From Tridacna crocea (Eukaryota; Mollusca; Bivalvia; Cardiida; Cardiidae), in assembly GCA_943736015.1 (NCBI GenBank), contig OX031065.1, positions 27,232,427 through 27,296,426 on the forward strand: 64,000 bases of DNA, read 5' to 3'. Position numbers and translations under genes: made by a program. Shown here in pieces: positions 1 through 12,900 of the stretch. A model generated the notes under the pieces. It ran no database searches and was not told the DNA's origin. It saw only the letters and a program-made list of their open reading frames with translations. The stretch's first letter is position 1, and each line of letters starts with the position of its first letter.

Positions 1-24
1 CAGTCACTATTGTGATGTTTCTGG

Positions 25-330
25 TTATATCCCCCACAATGTAGAGGAGGGGGTATACTGGAATTGCAAAGGCTGTCTATCTGTCCGTCCATCTGTCCGT
101 AGACACAATTTTGTCTGGAGCATTACTCCTACTACTTCTCATGTGCTCAACTCAAATTTACACACAGGGTTCCTATATATGTGAAGTTGTGCATGTGCGA
201 TTTTCATGACCCTGCTGCGATTTGTTATGAAATTATCTCCCCTTGAACTTTTTTCAACTCTTACTTTTGTACTAAACCATTCTGCATTCTGTAACAAAGA
301 CCTTTTTCTGTGACAAGGAGCTGTGGGGGG
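25..330 (+). mobile_element. Short Helitron-like element (pearl/HINE type), 3' end unclear
   Basis: Starts TTATATCCCCC, with a small hairpin (CCCCC/GGGGG), then a CTGTCCGTCCATC microsatellite. The same layout occurs at 10111 and 22640. The core is partly alignable (a 'gtgaagttgtgcatgtgcga' stretch). The end is not sharp. Confidence 0.45.
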
Positions 331-394
331 TATAATCATGTTTATTGATAGCTCTAGTTTTAAATAAGAGATTTCCAGTATGTGTTTTTTGGAA

Positions 395-595
395 AGAAGC
401 CTATTGAAACCATTACAGGAAAAAGAGAAAATGCTGATAACCAGCATTTTCTCTTTTTCCCAAAATGTTTTTTACTCAATCAAGATCAAATTCAGCCATT
501 TAAGCTAAGCCGTTCTTAATTGGTTGCCTGCAAATGCTTTCAATTTGGAACGGTCTAAACATTTGCTTATTTGGTAAAGAGTGAAATCAGTTCCA
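395..595 (+). repeat. Family A palindromic element, degenerate
   Basis: Core hairpin around 428-464 (AAATGCTGATAACCAGCATT) and the right-end motif CAAATGCTTTCAATTTGGA at 531-549; the terminal TTAA is lost. The remainder of 600-850 is AT-rich intron with nothing recognisable. Confidence 0.7.
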
Positions 596-853
596 TATCT
601 TTATTTGGTAAAGAGTGAAATCAGTTACATATCTATTTCACAGAAGTTTACACAGCTGACTAAATTTTGAACTTTAATACAGTATATCAATTTATCAAAT
701 TTTTACTGCATTTTTTCTACCTGACTGTATGACTTCTGTCATTTGGTAAACATTGTGGTGTTCTTTATTAATTACAACTATAGATTGCACTGTAATTGCT
801 TGAATTAAAAAAAAAAAGGGTTATAAATTTCACTTTTTTATGATCAATTTCAG

Positions 854-977
854 TGACGGCCACAGACAGAGATTCTGGATTAAATGGAGAACTGGAGTAC
901 TCAGTCAGTAATGATAACTTCAGCATTCAAACCACAGTCATCAACAATCAATACATAGGACAAATCAAAGTTGCCAA
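854..977 (+). CDS. CadN: Cadherin exon 1 of window (EC repeat start)
   Basis: Acceptor TTTCAG ends at 853 and the donor GTAAAG begins at 978. The exon starts with two bases of a split codon, so coding exons exist upstream. It encodes [17 protein letters not shown], the DRD calcium motif and first strands of an EC repeat, and ends in IKVAK, completed by exon 2. Confidence 0.88.
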
Positions 978-3900
978 GTAAAGTTTTGGTTTTCTCTCTG
1001 TTATTTCTATGGCATAAACTGCTAATGTAAAACAGATGTTTTATTTTGCAGGTACATGTATACATGAACCATGGTCCTGGAAAAGGAGGCTCAGTGCATG
1101 TCTGCAATGTATTATATCAGAGTTCCAGACAGAGGGAGTGATTTTGAATTCAAAATTGAAAATATTAATTGTTCTCTTCCAAACCCTATGTTATGGGTAC
1201 TCATTAGAATCGTCTCGTGGAGACGATTCTAATAAGTACCCACAACATAGGGTTTCAAAGAGAATTAATGGATTTTGAATACCATCACACCCTCTTATCT
1301 GAAGCTCTGTTATACCAGTCACCTCACATAATCACTATATGGAACCCATCCATATAATCCATTAGTGTAACAACTAATTTGATTGTAAGGTAGAATGGTT
1401 TTTGGACATGCCTAAAAGTTAACAAAAGCAAAAGGTTTCCGTGTCAGCCTAGATGGACTGTTCAGTCTGACCTGGGTTGATAGTATTTGCAGATGCATTA
1501 AGCTCCTTTGTCATAGAGCATGGCTCCCATGCAATGTATCCTTTGCGAGAATATAAGAGTAATATAAAGACTGATCAACCACTTTCAGTATTAAAAACCA
1601 ATAAATTTTTGATACAGGTGACATGGATCTAAAAGTCCCAACTATCGAATTAGTGAAGTGCAGCTCGGCAAAAACGCTGGTTTATGAAATACTTCCTACA
1701 AACCATTTTGATCTTTTAAAAGATTTTTTAAGCATTGAACAGCAAAGGCATCCATTGGATGCTGGGAGTGGGGGGGTAATGTTTTGGGTATCCCAGTAGA
1801 TCAATTTTGACCTCGTTGTACATATATAAACAATTCAAACCTTTTCCCACACAATCCTGTGTATTAATGACCCAGAGAAGAGACACTTTGGAAAACATGA
1901 TGCAAAAAGAAAAAAATATGCTTGCCCCAAAATTATTTCTGTCCTATCGACATTTAACTCTTTACCACATAATCCCGACTTTTAACAGCCATGATGAGAA
2001 AGACAGCTCATGAAAACATTGTGTGAAAAGGAGAAAATGCTGGTAACCATCATTTTCTCCTTTTCCTACAATGTTTTCTACCCTTCCTAAATGGAAGTTT
2101 AATTTTTGATCCACATTTATGTTGTCATCTGCAAATGCTTTCAAATTAGACTTGTCCAGAATTTTTTGTTTGGTAAAGAGTTAAGCCATAGTTACTTTGT
2201 TGTCTGCAAAATCTGCTTTCAAACTGGACCACTCTAGAATGTTTTCATTTGGTAAAGAGTTAAGGCCAATTTTGCATATGAATCTGAATTAATGTTATGA
2301 TTCTTGTATGAATTGTAATTTCAGTAAGTGGCCACTACTGTATTGACTCTTTAGATCATGACGAAAATTTTTGGCCTAGACAAAATTAGGACATTTGAAT
2401 ATGATAGATAAAATGTAACTGAAATGATGATTTTTGTCTTTGAAGGGAGTAAAAAACATTGTTGGAAAAGGAGAAAATGCTGTTTACCAGCATTTTTTTC
2501 TTTTTAGACAATATTTTCCTGAGCCGTTTTTTTACAGTCATTAAAACTCAAGTTTGTTTAGTAAATGGTCAAGCTGAAACATGTAGTCAATTTCTGGCCA
2601 TATTGGTCAGACTGCAAACACTGACTGTATCTTAGTTCAAAATTATAAATTGTCATGTGACAAAGATGCAGATCTAATTCTTCATGCTTTATTCACAGAA
2701 AACTGGATTATGACTACATAACGGACCACCAGTATAGATTCAATGTGACTGTATTTGACAAGGGTAACATACGGAGAACTGGTCTGGCCACAGTCATTAT
2801 CCATGTGACCAATGTAAATGACGAAGCCCCAGTGTTTGGTACTGGAACCGACCATTTGTATGCCAGTATCAGTGAGGAACAGATTGTTGGCAGTGTGGTT
2901 ACCATAATACAAGCAACAGATCCTGATGGGGATAATGTGAAATATTACTTTACACGTAAGTGAGACCAAGATTTTGTCGCTGACAACAAGATTGGAAGGC
3001 TTGTTACAAAAAGCAGTTAGAAAATATGGTGGTAAAAGGAGAAAATGCTGATAACCACAATGTTTTCGAGCTTTCACCCCTCAATCCTGACTTTTAATGA
3101 CGATGAGAAACAGACTTTTTGGAAATATTGTTGGAAAAGGAGAAAATGCTGGTTACCATGTTTTCTACCCTTCTCAAAACAAATTTCAATTTTCAAGTCA
3201 AATTTAACTTGTTGTCTGCATATGCTTTCAGTTTGGACAAGTCTAAAATTTTGTCGTTTAGTAAAGAGTTAACTCTTTACCATACAATCCCGTCTTTTAA
3301 CGACCCTGAGAAAGAAAGCTGTGGAAAACATTGTAGAAAAAAGAGAAAACACTGGTAACCAGCATTTTCTTCCTTTTCCCACAGCGTTTTCTACCCTTCT
3401 GAAATCAAATTTCAATTTTTGATTCCATTTGTTTTGTTGTGTGCAAATGCTTTCAAGTTGGACCAGTCCAAAATTTTGTCGTTTGGTAATGGATTAAGCA
3501 AATGTACATTATGTGAGTCACATATGATTTGTCTATTGCAAAAGCTTTTAATTTTGACTCATCTAAAATTTGGTTTTGTGGAAAAAGGTTAAATGTTTTT
3601 TTTTTGTACATGGTAATAATTTTTTTGTGTGGAGAAAGTAAGAAAGTGAACTGTAGCTGTGAAATAATTGTATGTAGAATTGTTGTTGAAAATCAAGTAG
3701 ACTAGATTTTTTTTGTCACATTTCAGCCAAGCTGACAGACAGACCTCCATTTAGAATTGACCCTGTTTCTGGTCTTATCACCTTGACCAAGGCTGTCCCA
3801 GAATCTGTCCCCTATTACACACTGAACATAACAGCTTACGATGATGGCCACTGCTGTGACAGGAAAACTAGACTATCTAGTAATACATACATTCTTGTGG

Positions 3901-6900
3901 AAATCAAGGACACTAATAACAACCAACCACAGTTCCCCAACTGTAACTATGAACCAAGAGTGCTTGAGAATCAACCAATAGGAACCTTTGTTGTTCAGGT
4001 AAGAATAACTAAAGCAAAAAGATGCTCTTATAAATGCCATAGACGTCTGTCACAAATGACAAAATATATGGATAAAACATGCCCTATAGTATAGACAATC
4101 AGTGAAAGATTGTGAGGAAATGGACATTGTTTGTCATTGAAATGAGGGATTTAAATTCAGAAAAGTGCTTTCGTACAAAAGCATGTATGGTTGCAATTAA
4201 TAAACAACACTGCAATGTTTACCAAATGACAGAATTTTGGATCGAAAGCAGTTGTAAATGACAAATTGACCCATTACCTACTTTTGACCACCTAGAGAAA
4301 GACGCCTTTAGAAAACATTGTTGGAAAAGGAGAAAATGCTGGTAATCAGCATTTTCTCCTTTTCCGACAGTGATTTCTACCCTTCACAAAACAAGCTTCA
4401 AATTTTCAGTCAATATTATTTTGTTGTCTGCTAATGTTTTGATTTGGACAGACATAAAATTTTGTTGTTTGGTAAAGAGTTAAATGTGACTCAAAGGATG
4501 GGGGTTGTCTGTGAGAGGATTGAAAAGGTTGTGAGAAAAGAGAAAAATTCTGGTTTCTACAATATAAGAGTCTTCTACTGGAATAGTATCTGAAAGATAA
4601 AACTTTGACACTGTACCCTCTGTATGATGCAACAAAATTTTGGACTTTTGGACTGGACAGAATTCAAAGCATTTGCAGACTATAAATTAAACATGGCTCA
4701 CCTGATTATTTCTGTTTAACTCTTTAGCAAATAATAAAATTTTAAACTGGTCCAAATTGAAAGCACTTGCAGAAAACAAAATAAAAGTAACTCATAAATT
4801 GAAATTTATTTTCAGCAGGATAGAAAACATTGTTCAAAAAGGAGAAAATGCTGGTTACTGGCATTTTCTCCTTTTCCCACAATGCTTTCAAAAGGCTTCT
4901 ATCTCAGGGTTGCAAAAACCAAGGATTGTTTGGTAAAGGGTTAAGAATATTGGTAGGTTAGAAACATTGTTAGTGAAAAGTAGAAAACCCTGATTACTGG
5001 CACTTTATCCCTTTCCCAAAGTAATGTAAAATGGCTTTTTGTCGCGGTCCTTAAAACTCATGTTGTTTTAGTAGAGAATTAAAGCATGTTTATGAATTAT
5101 ATTGTCTAGGTAACTGCTGTTGATGATGATAGAGGAGACAATGGAAATATCTCGTACAGTATTGTCACTTCTCCTCGCCAGTCCCCACAGTTTGAAGTTG
5201 ATCCCTTCACTGGTGAAGTTGTAACTGCAATGAAGTTTGACAGAGAGGCACCTCAAGGGGACAGGGGCCTAGCTGTCACCGTTAAAGCAGCAGACCAGGG
5301 AAAGCCCCAATCCCTGGACTCTCATTGCACCTTCTGGGTGAACATCGGAGATGTCAATGATAATGAGCCTCAGTTTGACTCGCCATCATATTTAACATCA
5401 ATCAGTGAATCTTCAGCTGTGGTTGGTCGCAGAGTGTTTGCTGTACGAGCCACAGACAAGGACCAGGATAGGAATGCGGACATTGTGTATACTCTGACAG
5501 AAAATCCTGATGATTTTTTCAGGATTGAACAAGATACAGGGATTATATACCTAAATAAAGGACTTCATGGTGTAAGTGGTTTGATTTATCCTTATAACCC
5601 TTTACTAAACAAGCCAAGGTTTTCACAACCCTTGAAAAGAGAGCTTTTGAGAACATTATGAGAAAAGGAGAAAATGCTGGTAAACAATGTTTTTTACCCT
5701 ATCAGAGAGCTTAAATCATTTGTACCAAGTTTTAATTTGTCATCTGTCAATGTTTTGAATTTGAAAGAATCTTAATTTTGTTGTTTGGGAAAGGGTTAAC
5801 ACTTGACAAGACTGTATATTTGTCAAGAATGAAAGCATTTACAGACAACAATTTAACTCTAGAAACAACAGAATTTTAGACTGATCCAATTTAAAAGCAG
5901 TTGAAGCAGTTGAAGACAACGAAATGAATCTGACTGAAAAATTGAAAATTGATTTTGGAATGGTAGAGAACATGGTGGGAAAAGGAGAAAATGCTGGTTA
6001 CAGTTATTTTCTCCTTTTCGCAGCATGTTTTCTAAAGGCTTCTTTTCGGATTCGTTAAAAATTGGGATTGTTCCGTAAAGAGTTCGGTGTGACACAAATG
6101 ATGGCAAATTGTGTATAATAGGAAGAGAAAACAATATGGAAAAAATAGAAAATGCTGGTTACCAGCAATTTCTCCTCTTCCCACTATGTTTTCAAAAGTC
6201 TTCTCACTTAGGGTTGGTGGAACTCTGAATTTTATGGTTAAGGGTAATGCAGAAAATTGTCTCTGTAGTGCTGTTGTAGCAGTAAGGAAGGTTTTTTGTG
6301 GTATTTGTCGAAGACACTACCGCTATGAGTTGAGTTTTGAAGACCATGTATCATGTTTTGTGCAAAGCTGAAGGAAATATTTATAACTACCTCCTATGTA
6401 TTTAGAGATATGTGAAGTACTTTGTAAAATTTTTGTTAATTTGTGAAATAATTTTCAACATTGTTTTTTTTTCCCAGAGAGATGATGTTGTATTGACAGT
6501 GAAAGCTGAGGATCAAGGCGAGTTCCCACTCAATTCCTATAGCACGGTGACAATCAGTGTGACGGATCGCACAAATAACCCACCCACATGGATGGATGAA
6601 AATTACGAGCGGGAATACATAGTGCAGGAAACAGCGCAAATAGGTCATGTGATTGCCAACATGAGAGCGATGTCAAACACTCCGCCGCCATTTGATGGGC
6701 TTTCGTTTGCGTTGATAGATTCTAGAGAGAATTCTGTTCAGCAACTGGGGCCTTTTAGAATTCGACAGGATGGGGATATGGTGATCCTAATCTTGAAAGG
6801 AACTTTGGACTATAATGAACAGAATACTTATGAACTTCGTCTGAGAGTAACAGTAAGTACATTGTGTAAGGGAGTAAATACATTGTGTAAGGGTATAAGT

Positions 6901-9900
6901 ACATTGTGTAAGGAAGTAAGTACATCGTGTAGAGAAGTAAGTACATTGTGTAAGGGATTTAGTACATTGTGTAAGGGTATAAGTACATTGTGTAAGGAAG
7001 TAAGTACATTGTGTAGGGGAGTAAGTACGTCATGTAAAGAAGTAAGTACATTGTGTAAGGGAGTAAGTACATCATGTAAGGGAGTAAGTACATTGTGTAA
7101 GGACGTAAGTACATGTGCATTGTGTAAGGAAGTAAGTACATTGTGTAAAGAAGTAAGTAAATTGTGTAAGGGAGTAAGTACATTGTGTAAGGGAGTAAAT
7201 ACATTGTGTAAGGAAGTGAGTACATTGTGTAGGGGAGTAAGTACATCGTGTAAAGAAGTAAGTACATCGTGTAAGGAAGTAAGTGCATTGTGTAAGGAAG
7301 TAAGTGCATTGTGTAAGGAAGTAAGTACATTGTGTAGGGGAGTAAGAACATTGTGTAAGGGAGTAAGTGCATTGTGTAAGGGATTTAACTCCCTACCAAA
7401 CAACAAAATTGTAGCCTTGTCCAAATTGGAAATATTTGCAGACGACAAAATAAACATAGCTGAAAAGTTAAAACTCACTTGCGAAGGGTAGATAAAGGAG
7501 AAAATACTGGTTACAGCATTTTCTCCTTTTCCTACAAAGCTTTAAAAAGGCTTCTTACTTGGAGTCATTAAAAGTCCAGATTGTGTAGTAAAGAGTTGAC
7601 TCACTACCAAAAAACATAATTTTATGTTCGTCCAAATTGTTAGCATTTGCAGAGGACAAAATAAAAGAGACTGAAAATTTTAAACTTGTTTTGTGAAAGG
7701 TAGAAAACATTGTGGGAAAAGGAGAAAATGCTGGATACCAGCATTTTCTCCTTTTCCCACAATGTTTCCTTTAGGCTTCTTTCTCAGGGTCGTCAAAAGC
7801 AGGGATTGTGTGGTAATCGGTTAAAGATTTAATCCTTTACCTAACAGTCACTGGTTTTTATGACCCTGAGGTAGAGGCCTTTTGAAAACATTGTGGGAAA
7901 AGTAGAAAATGCAGGTAATAAGTATTTTTAACCCATTAAAGAACTTTGTACCACTCAGATTTTCGTCTGCAGATACTTTTAGTTTGGAAGAGTCTATAAT
8001 TTGTAGTTTGGTAAAGAGTTAATTTGTTCTGGTAAAGTGTTTGTAATGACAGTTATAAAAGATAATAAGTAACATTCTGTTAGCTATAAAAGTCCACAGA
8101 TTCATTTAGTGTTGAAGTAAAAAGGAATGTATATAAAGCCCCTTAGACTTTTGAAATATATTTTCGATCCATTATCAATCTAACATGTACTTGTTTCAGA
8201 ACCAAGCGCAAACACCACTGTCAGCTGAAATTCGACCTGTGGTGAAGGTGAAGGACATGAACAATGAACCTCCTGAGTTTGAAGGGCTGGACCCAAACCT
8301 GAGTAACTCCTATAGGGGCAGTGTACCAGAGAATGAGCCCCCAGGCCAGACAGTCCTCAAAATCAAGGCTGTAGATAATGACCATGATCCACCAAATAAT
8401 ATTGTAAGTTAGCTTTAACTTTTGTGAACTCATAACTAAATGTAGCCATGTTTTCAGCGTAATATGGCAATTTCAAAATTTCTCATCTTACACACGTTCA
8501 GGCATATTTCAGAATAACCAAGAAGTACCTGTAAGATGGAGAAGAAAAGCCTTGAAGCAAAGAAATCTGTTTTCTTTTCAAAGTGACAACACAAATACTG
8601 AAAAAGCACAAATCTGAATGATTAACCCATTACCAAACAACAATATTTTAGACTGGTCCAAATTGAAAGCGTTTGCAGATGACAAAATAAACGTGACTGA
8701 AAATTTTAAATTTGTTTTGTGAAGGGTAGAAAACATTGTGGAAAAAGGAGAAAATGCTGGTTACCAGCATTTTCTCCTTTTCCCACAATGTTTTCTAAAG
8801 GCTTCTTTCTCAGGGGTGTCCAAAGTTGGGATTGTGTGGTAATGGGTTAACTCTTTACAAAAATTTCCAAGCTTCAGCGACCCTGAGGGGCAGGTATTTT
8901 GAAAATATTGAAAGAAGAGGAGAAAATGCTGGTAACCAGCATTTTCTCCGTCGTTTTCTACCCTTTGGAAGACACATTTCATTGTTTGAGCCACAATTTA
9001 ATTGTCCTCTACAAATACTTTCAATAATGACCAATCAATATTTTTGTCATGTGGTAAAGAGTTTTAAGACAAAAGTTACACAAAAACTAAATGTGGCATT
9101 TTCTTCTTTTTCCATGATGTTTCTGTAGTTTCATTGATAAATTTCAATGTCCCGGTAGCCACTTAACTTGGACATGTCCAAAGCTTTTTTGTCTGGGCAA
9201 GAGTGAATATTTTACTTCAGGTGACCTACAGTATAATGGAGGACAAGAATGATGTATACAAATACTTTGACATCGACAGTCAGACGGGTGTCATCACTAC
9301 CCGCAGTCAGTTTGACAGGGAGGAACAAAGTGTTTATTATATCAAGGTCAAGGCCACAGATGGCACTAATTCTGACATTCCAAACTACTTCCCACCAAAC
9401 AGCCCAAACAGTGGTACGTATGATACTGTCTGTGTACGATTTTCCTTTTTTTTCTGTGTGATCATCTGGTGATGTGCTTGTGGTATGTACCTACGATTTA
9501 GACTTTAGAATTGTGATTTTAACTCATTACCAAATAACAATATTTAAGGCATGTCCAAATCAAAAGCATTTGCAGATGACAAAATAAAAGTGACTGAAAA
9601 TTTGAAATTTGTTTTGTGGAGGGTAGAAAACATTGTGGGAAATGGAGAAAATGCTGGTTACCAGCATTTTCTCCTTTTCCAAAAATGTTTTCTAAAGGCT
9701 TCTTTCTCAGGGGCGTCAAACGTAGGTATTGTGTAGTAATGGGTTAAACACGTTACACAATGGAACTATGAAGGTATTTTTGTAAAATATGGTATAACTC
9801 TTTGCCATACAACAAAATTTAAGACTTGTCAAAATTTAAAAAAATTTGCTCATTACAAATTTAGTCTGGCTCAAAGATGGGATTCGTGTACAAGCATTTT

Positions 9901-12900
9901 CTAATTGTCCCATAATGTTTCCAACAGCCTTTGTCCACAAGGTTGTAAAAAATTTAGTATTATGTGGTAAAGAGTTACCTGTTTACCAGACAACAAAATT
10001 TAGACTTTCCTGTTTAGAAAGCCGTTGCAGTGACAAACTGATTGCAGCTCACATTATCAAATTTATGTGTGGAAATACTGAAATCCTAAAATATGATATT
10101 TTTTCCATTTTTATACACCAAGGGTTGTATTATGTTAAAGCCCTGGTTGTCTGTTGGTCTGTTTGTCTGTCCGACCCTCCATCCATCTGTCAGTCTGCCA
10201 TCTGGCTGTTAGCAATTTCTTGTTCGTGCAACTCCTCCCACAGTTTTCATTGGAGTAAGTTCAAACTTACTACAATAAATCCCTATGGTGTGCAGTTATG
10301 CATGTGACTTTCAGAATTTGGTTATCTGCAGACATTCTAGATTTTAACCCATTTCACGTACAAGCCCCTACGAGCATAAATGCGCTACTTTGGGAAGCTC
10401 TTGTTGCAAATTCTTGCCATGGTGTTGTGAGTTTAATGACAAAAGCCCAACAATACTGGTATATATTTTTTGTGTGTCTATACTACATGCATTATGAGCA
10501 TTCATGAGAGTGAATTAAGTTAATTATTATTCAGCACTTTTCTTTCTATGTTACAGCTACAGCCCAAGTACAAGTAATCATTGCTGATAAGAACGACAAC
10601 CCTCCATATTTTGTCCAATCAGAATGGGAGATAGCTGTACCAGAACAGCGCCCGGACACAGCAGGCAGAATTCTGACAGTTGTTGCCAAGGACAAAGATG
10701 AAGGTATAGTGCTTAACCCTTAGGCTGTTAGGTGCAATTCACTGACCTTTTGCAGACAGTATAGATTAAGTTCATACTGCACAGAATGTGCAGTCTGATC
10801 TTGGATCTATACTCTCCGGTAAGAAGATATTTTTTGCCGAAAAATAACTGTACAAAAGCATCATTTAGGCTTTTTGCACTATTAGCTTGAAAGCTTCATT
10901 TTACTTAAGCCCAGGGTTTAATGTAAAAAAGATATCTTGCCAATCCAGGGAACAGTTAAAAGTGCATATTTGGCTGGAATCTCAAAAAAAGTGCAGAATC
11001 AAAAATAGTGTGTCATTCACATTTTAACTGTTGGTTTGGTAGATACTCATGTATGGGGGGAAAAAAAAGCAAATATCCAGAGTCTGCATTCCGTAATTGA
11101 AAAGCTTTGTCCATGAAAGTGTAAAAAGATTGTGGGAGAAGGAGAAAATGATGGTAAATACCGGTAGCATTTCTTGTATTCTCCCACAATGGATTCGAAC
11201 AGTGCATTTCCTCAGGATCATAGTTACACAGTATTTTAGTATTTAGGCTTAAATCTTACCTAATGAAGTATTGTTAGACTAAACCTTTAACCCATTACCA
11301 CACAATCCGTACTTTTGACGCCCCTGAGAAAGAAGCCTTTAGAAAACATTGTGGGAAATGGAGAAAATGCTGGTAACCAGCATTTTCTCCTTTTCCCACA
11401 ATGTTTTCTACCCTTCACAACACAAATTTCAAATTTTCAGTCACTTTTATTATGTCGTCTGCAAATGCTTTCAGTTTGGACAAGTCTAAAATTTTGTCAT
11501 CTGGTAATGAGTTAAGAATAATGGAGAAGATATCACTTGAATGATTATGCATAATGCAAATTAATTACTTTTACAGAGTATTTGAAAGGGAAATCAAAAG
11601 TTCACACAAAAGCAAAGTCTGGTATAAAAGTTTATATTAGGAAATTGGTTTGGAAAAAAAAATTTCTTTGTTCATTAGTTTTCATGTCATTTTCACATTT
11701 TGTCCTCTTTTGACCATCATAATTATTCAATGAATAGATTTTTCGAAAATTTGTGAAAACATTCATAGTGGGTTCAGATATTAGATTAATTATCATAGAC
11801 AAGTCCTAGGTAATCATTTACTAGATAAATGCATTTATGAAATTTTCAAAAAACTTTTCACAAAATGCGTTAGTAGGTATTTTGCTCAGCAAAGCTTTTG
11901 AAAATACATAGGTAAACAGAGTGATTGTTTGATATGATAATTGCTCTTTTTACCACAGTATTTTCCACATAAAAATCCAAATTTTCTTGCCTGCCTGGGT
12001 GGCTCAGTGGTGAATGTGTTGAACTCATGACCTGGTGGTTGTGAGTTCGATACCTGGTTGAGGCAAACTTTCACCTCTCGACTCTGCTGAAGCATGTGAG
12101 AAAAGTAGTTGGTGGCTTTTGATAAGACAGTTGTGTTAATACTGGTGTTAGAAAGCTAGGAAACATCACAGACTGCCATAATATGACCATAGCTGTTAAA
12201 GTGGCGTTAAAACCCAATACAACCAATGAGTGTAGGACAAAACCCCCTAGGACAAAACCCCCATGGAACAACAACCCCCATAGGATAAAAGCCCCCTAGG
12301 CCCCCAACCAACAATACAACCAAACCAAATTTTCTCTGATTATGTCCTCTAGATCTTGATTTGATTGAAAAAGAATTTGTGTCATAAGTTGAACATGAAT
12401 TTTTGTCTCAATTGTGTTCATGGTTCATGTGTCATTGTTCATTTCCATCACATTGCATCTGGCATTCAGCATCAAGTAAGTATTGTGTTACATTTTAAGT
12501 TCCAGATAAACTGAAATCTGAAAGCTTTGAGACCAGCTCAACATGCTTTAACCCATTACCACACAATCCCTACTTTTGACGCCCCTAAGAAAGAAGCCTT
12601 TTGAAAACACTGTAGGAAAAGGAGAAAATGCTGGTAACCAGCATTTTCTCCTTTTCCCACAGTGTTTTCTACCCTTCCCAGAACAAAGTTCAATTTTTTT
12701 TGTCACCTTTATTTTGTCGTCTGCAAATGTTTTCAATTTGAACCAGTCTAAAATTTTGGTGTGTGGTAATGGGTTAACCCTTTACCAAGCGACACGTTTT
12801 CATACTGGTTCAGAATGAAAGCATTTGCGGAAGACAAAATAAATATAATTCAAAAACTGAAATTTGCCTTTAGCAGGGTAGAAAACATTGTGGGAAAAGG

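Noticed and set aside
1036..1278. Open frame of 80 codons as an extra cadherin exon
   Set aside because: No cadherin motif, and it overlaps hairpin element D. Exons 1 and 2 already join in phase.
6828..7491. Long open frames on both strands (216 residues on minus, over 300 on plus) with leucine/histidine or cysteine heptads
   Set aside because: Both are products of the 21-bp minisatellite, whose period is a multiple of three. Only 6478-6852 fits cadherin homology and splicing.
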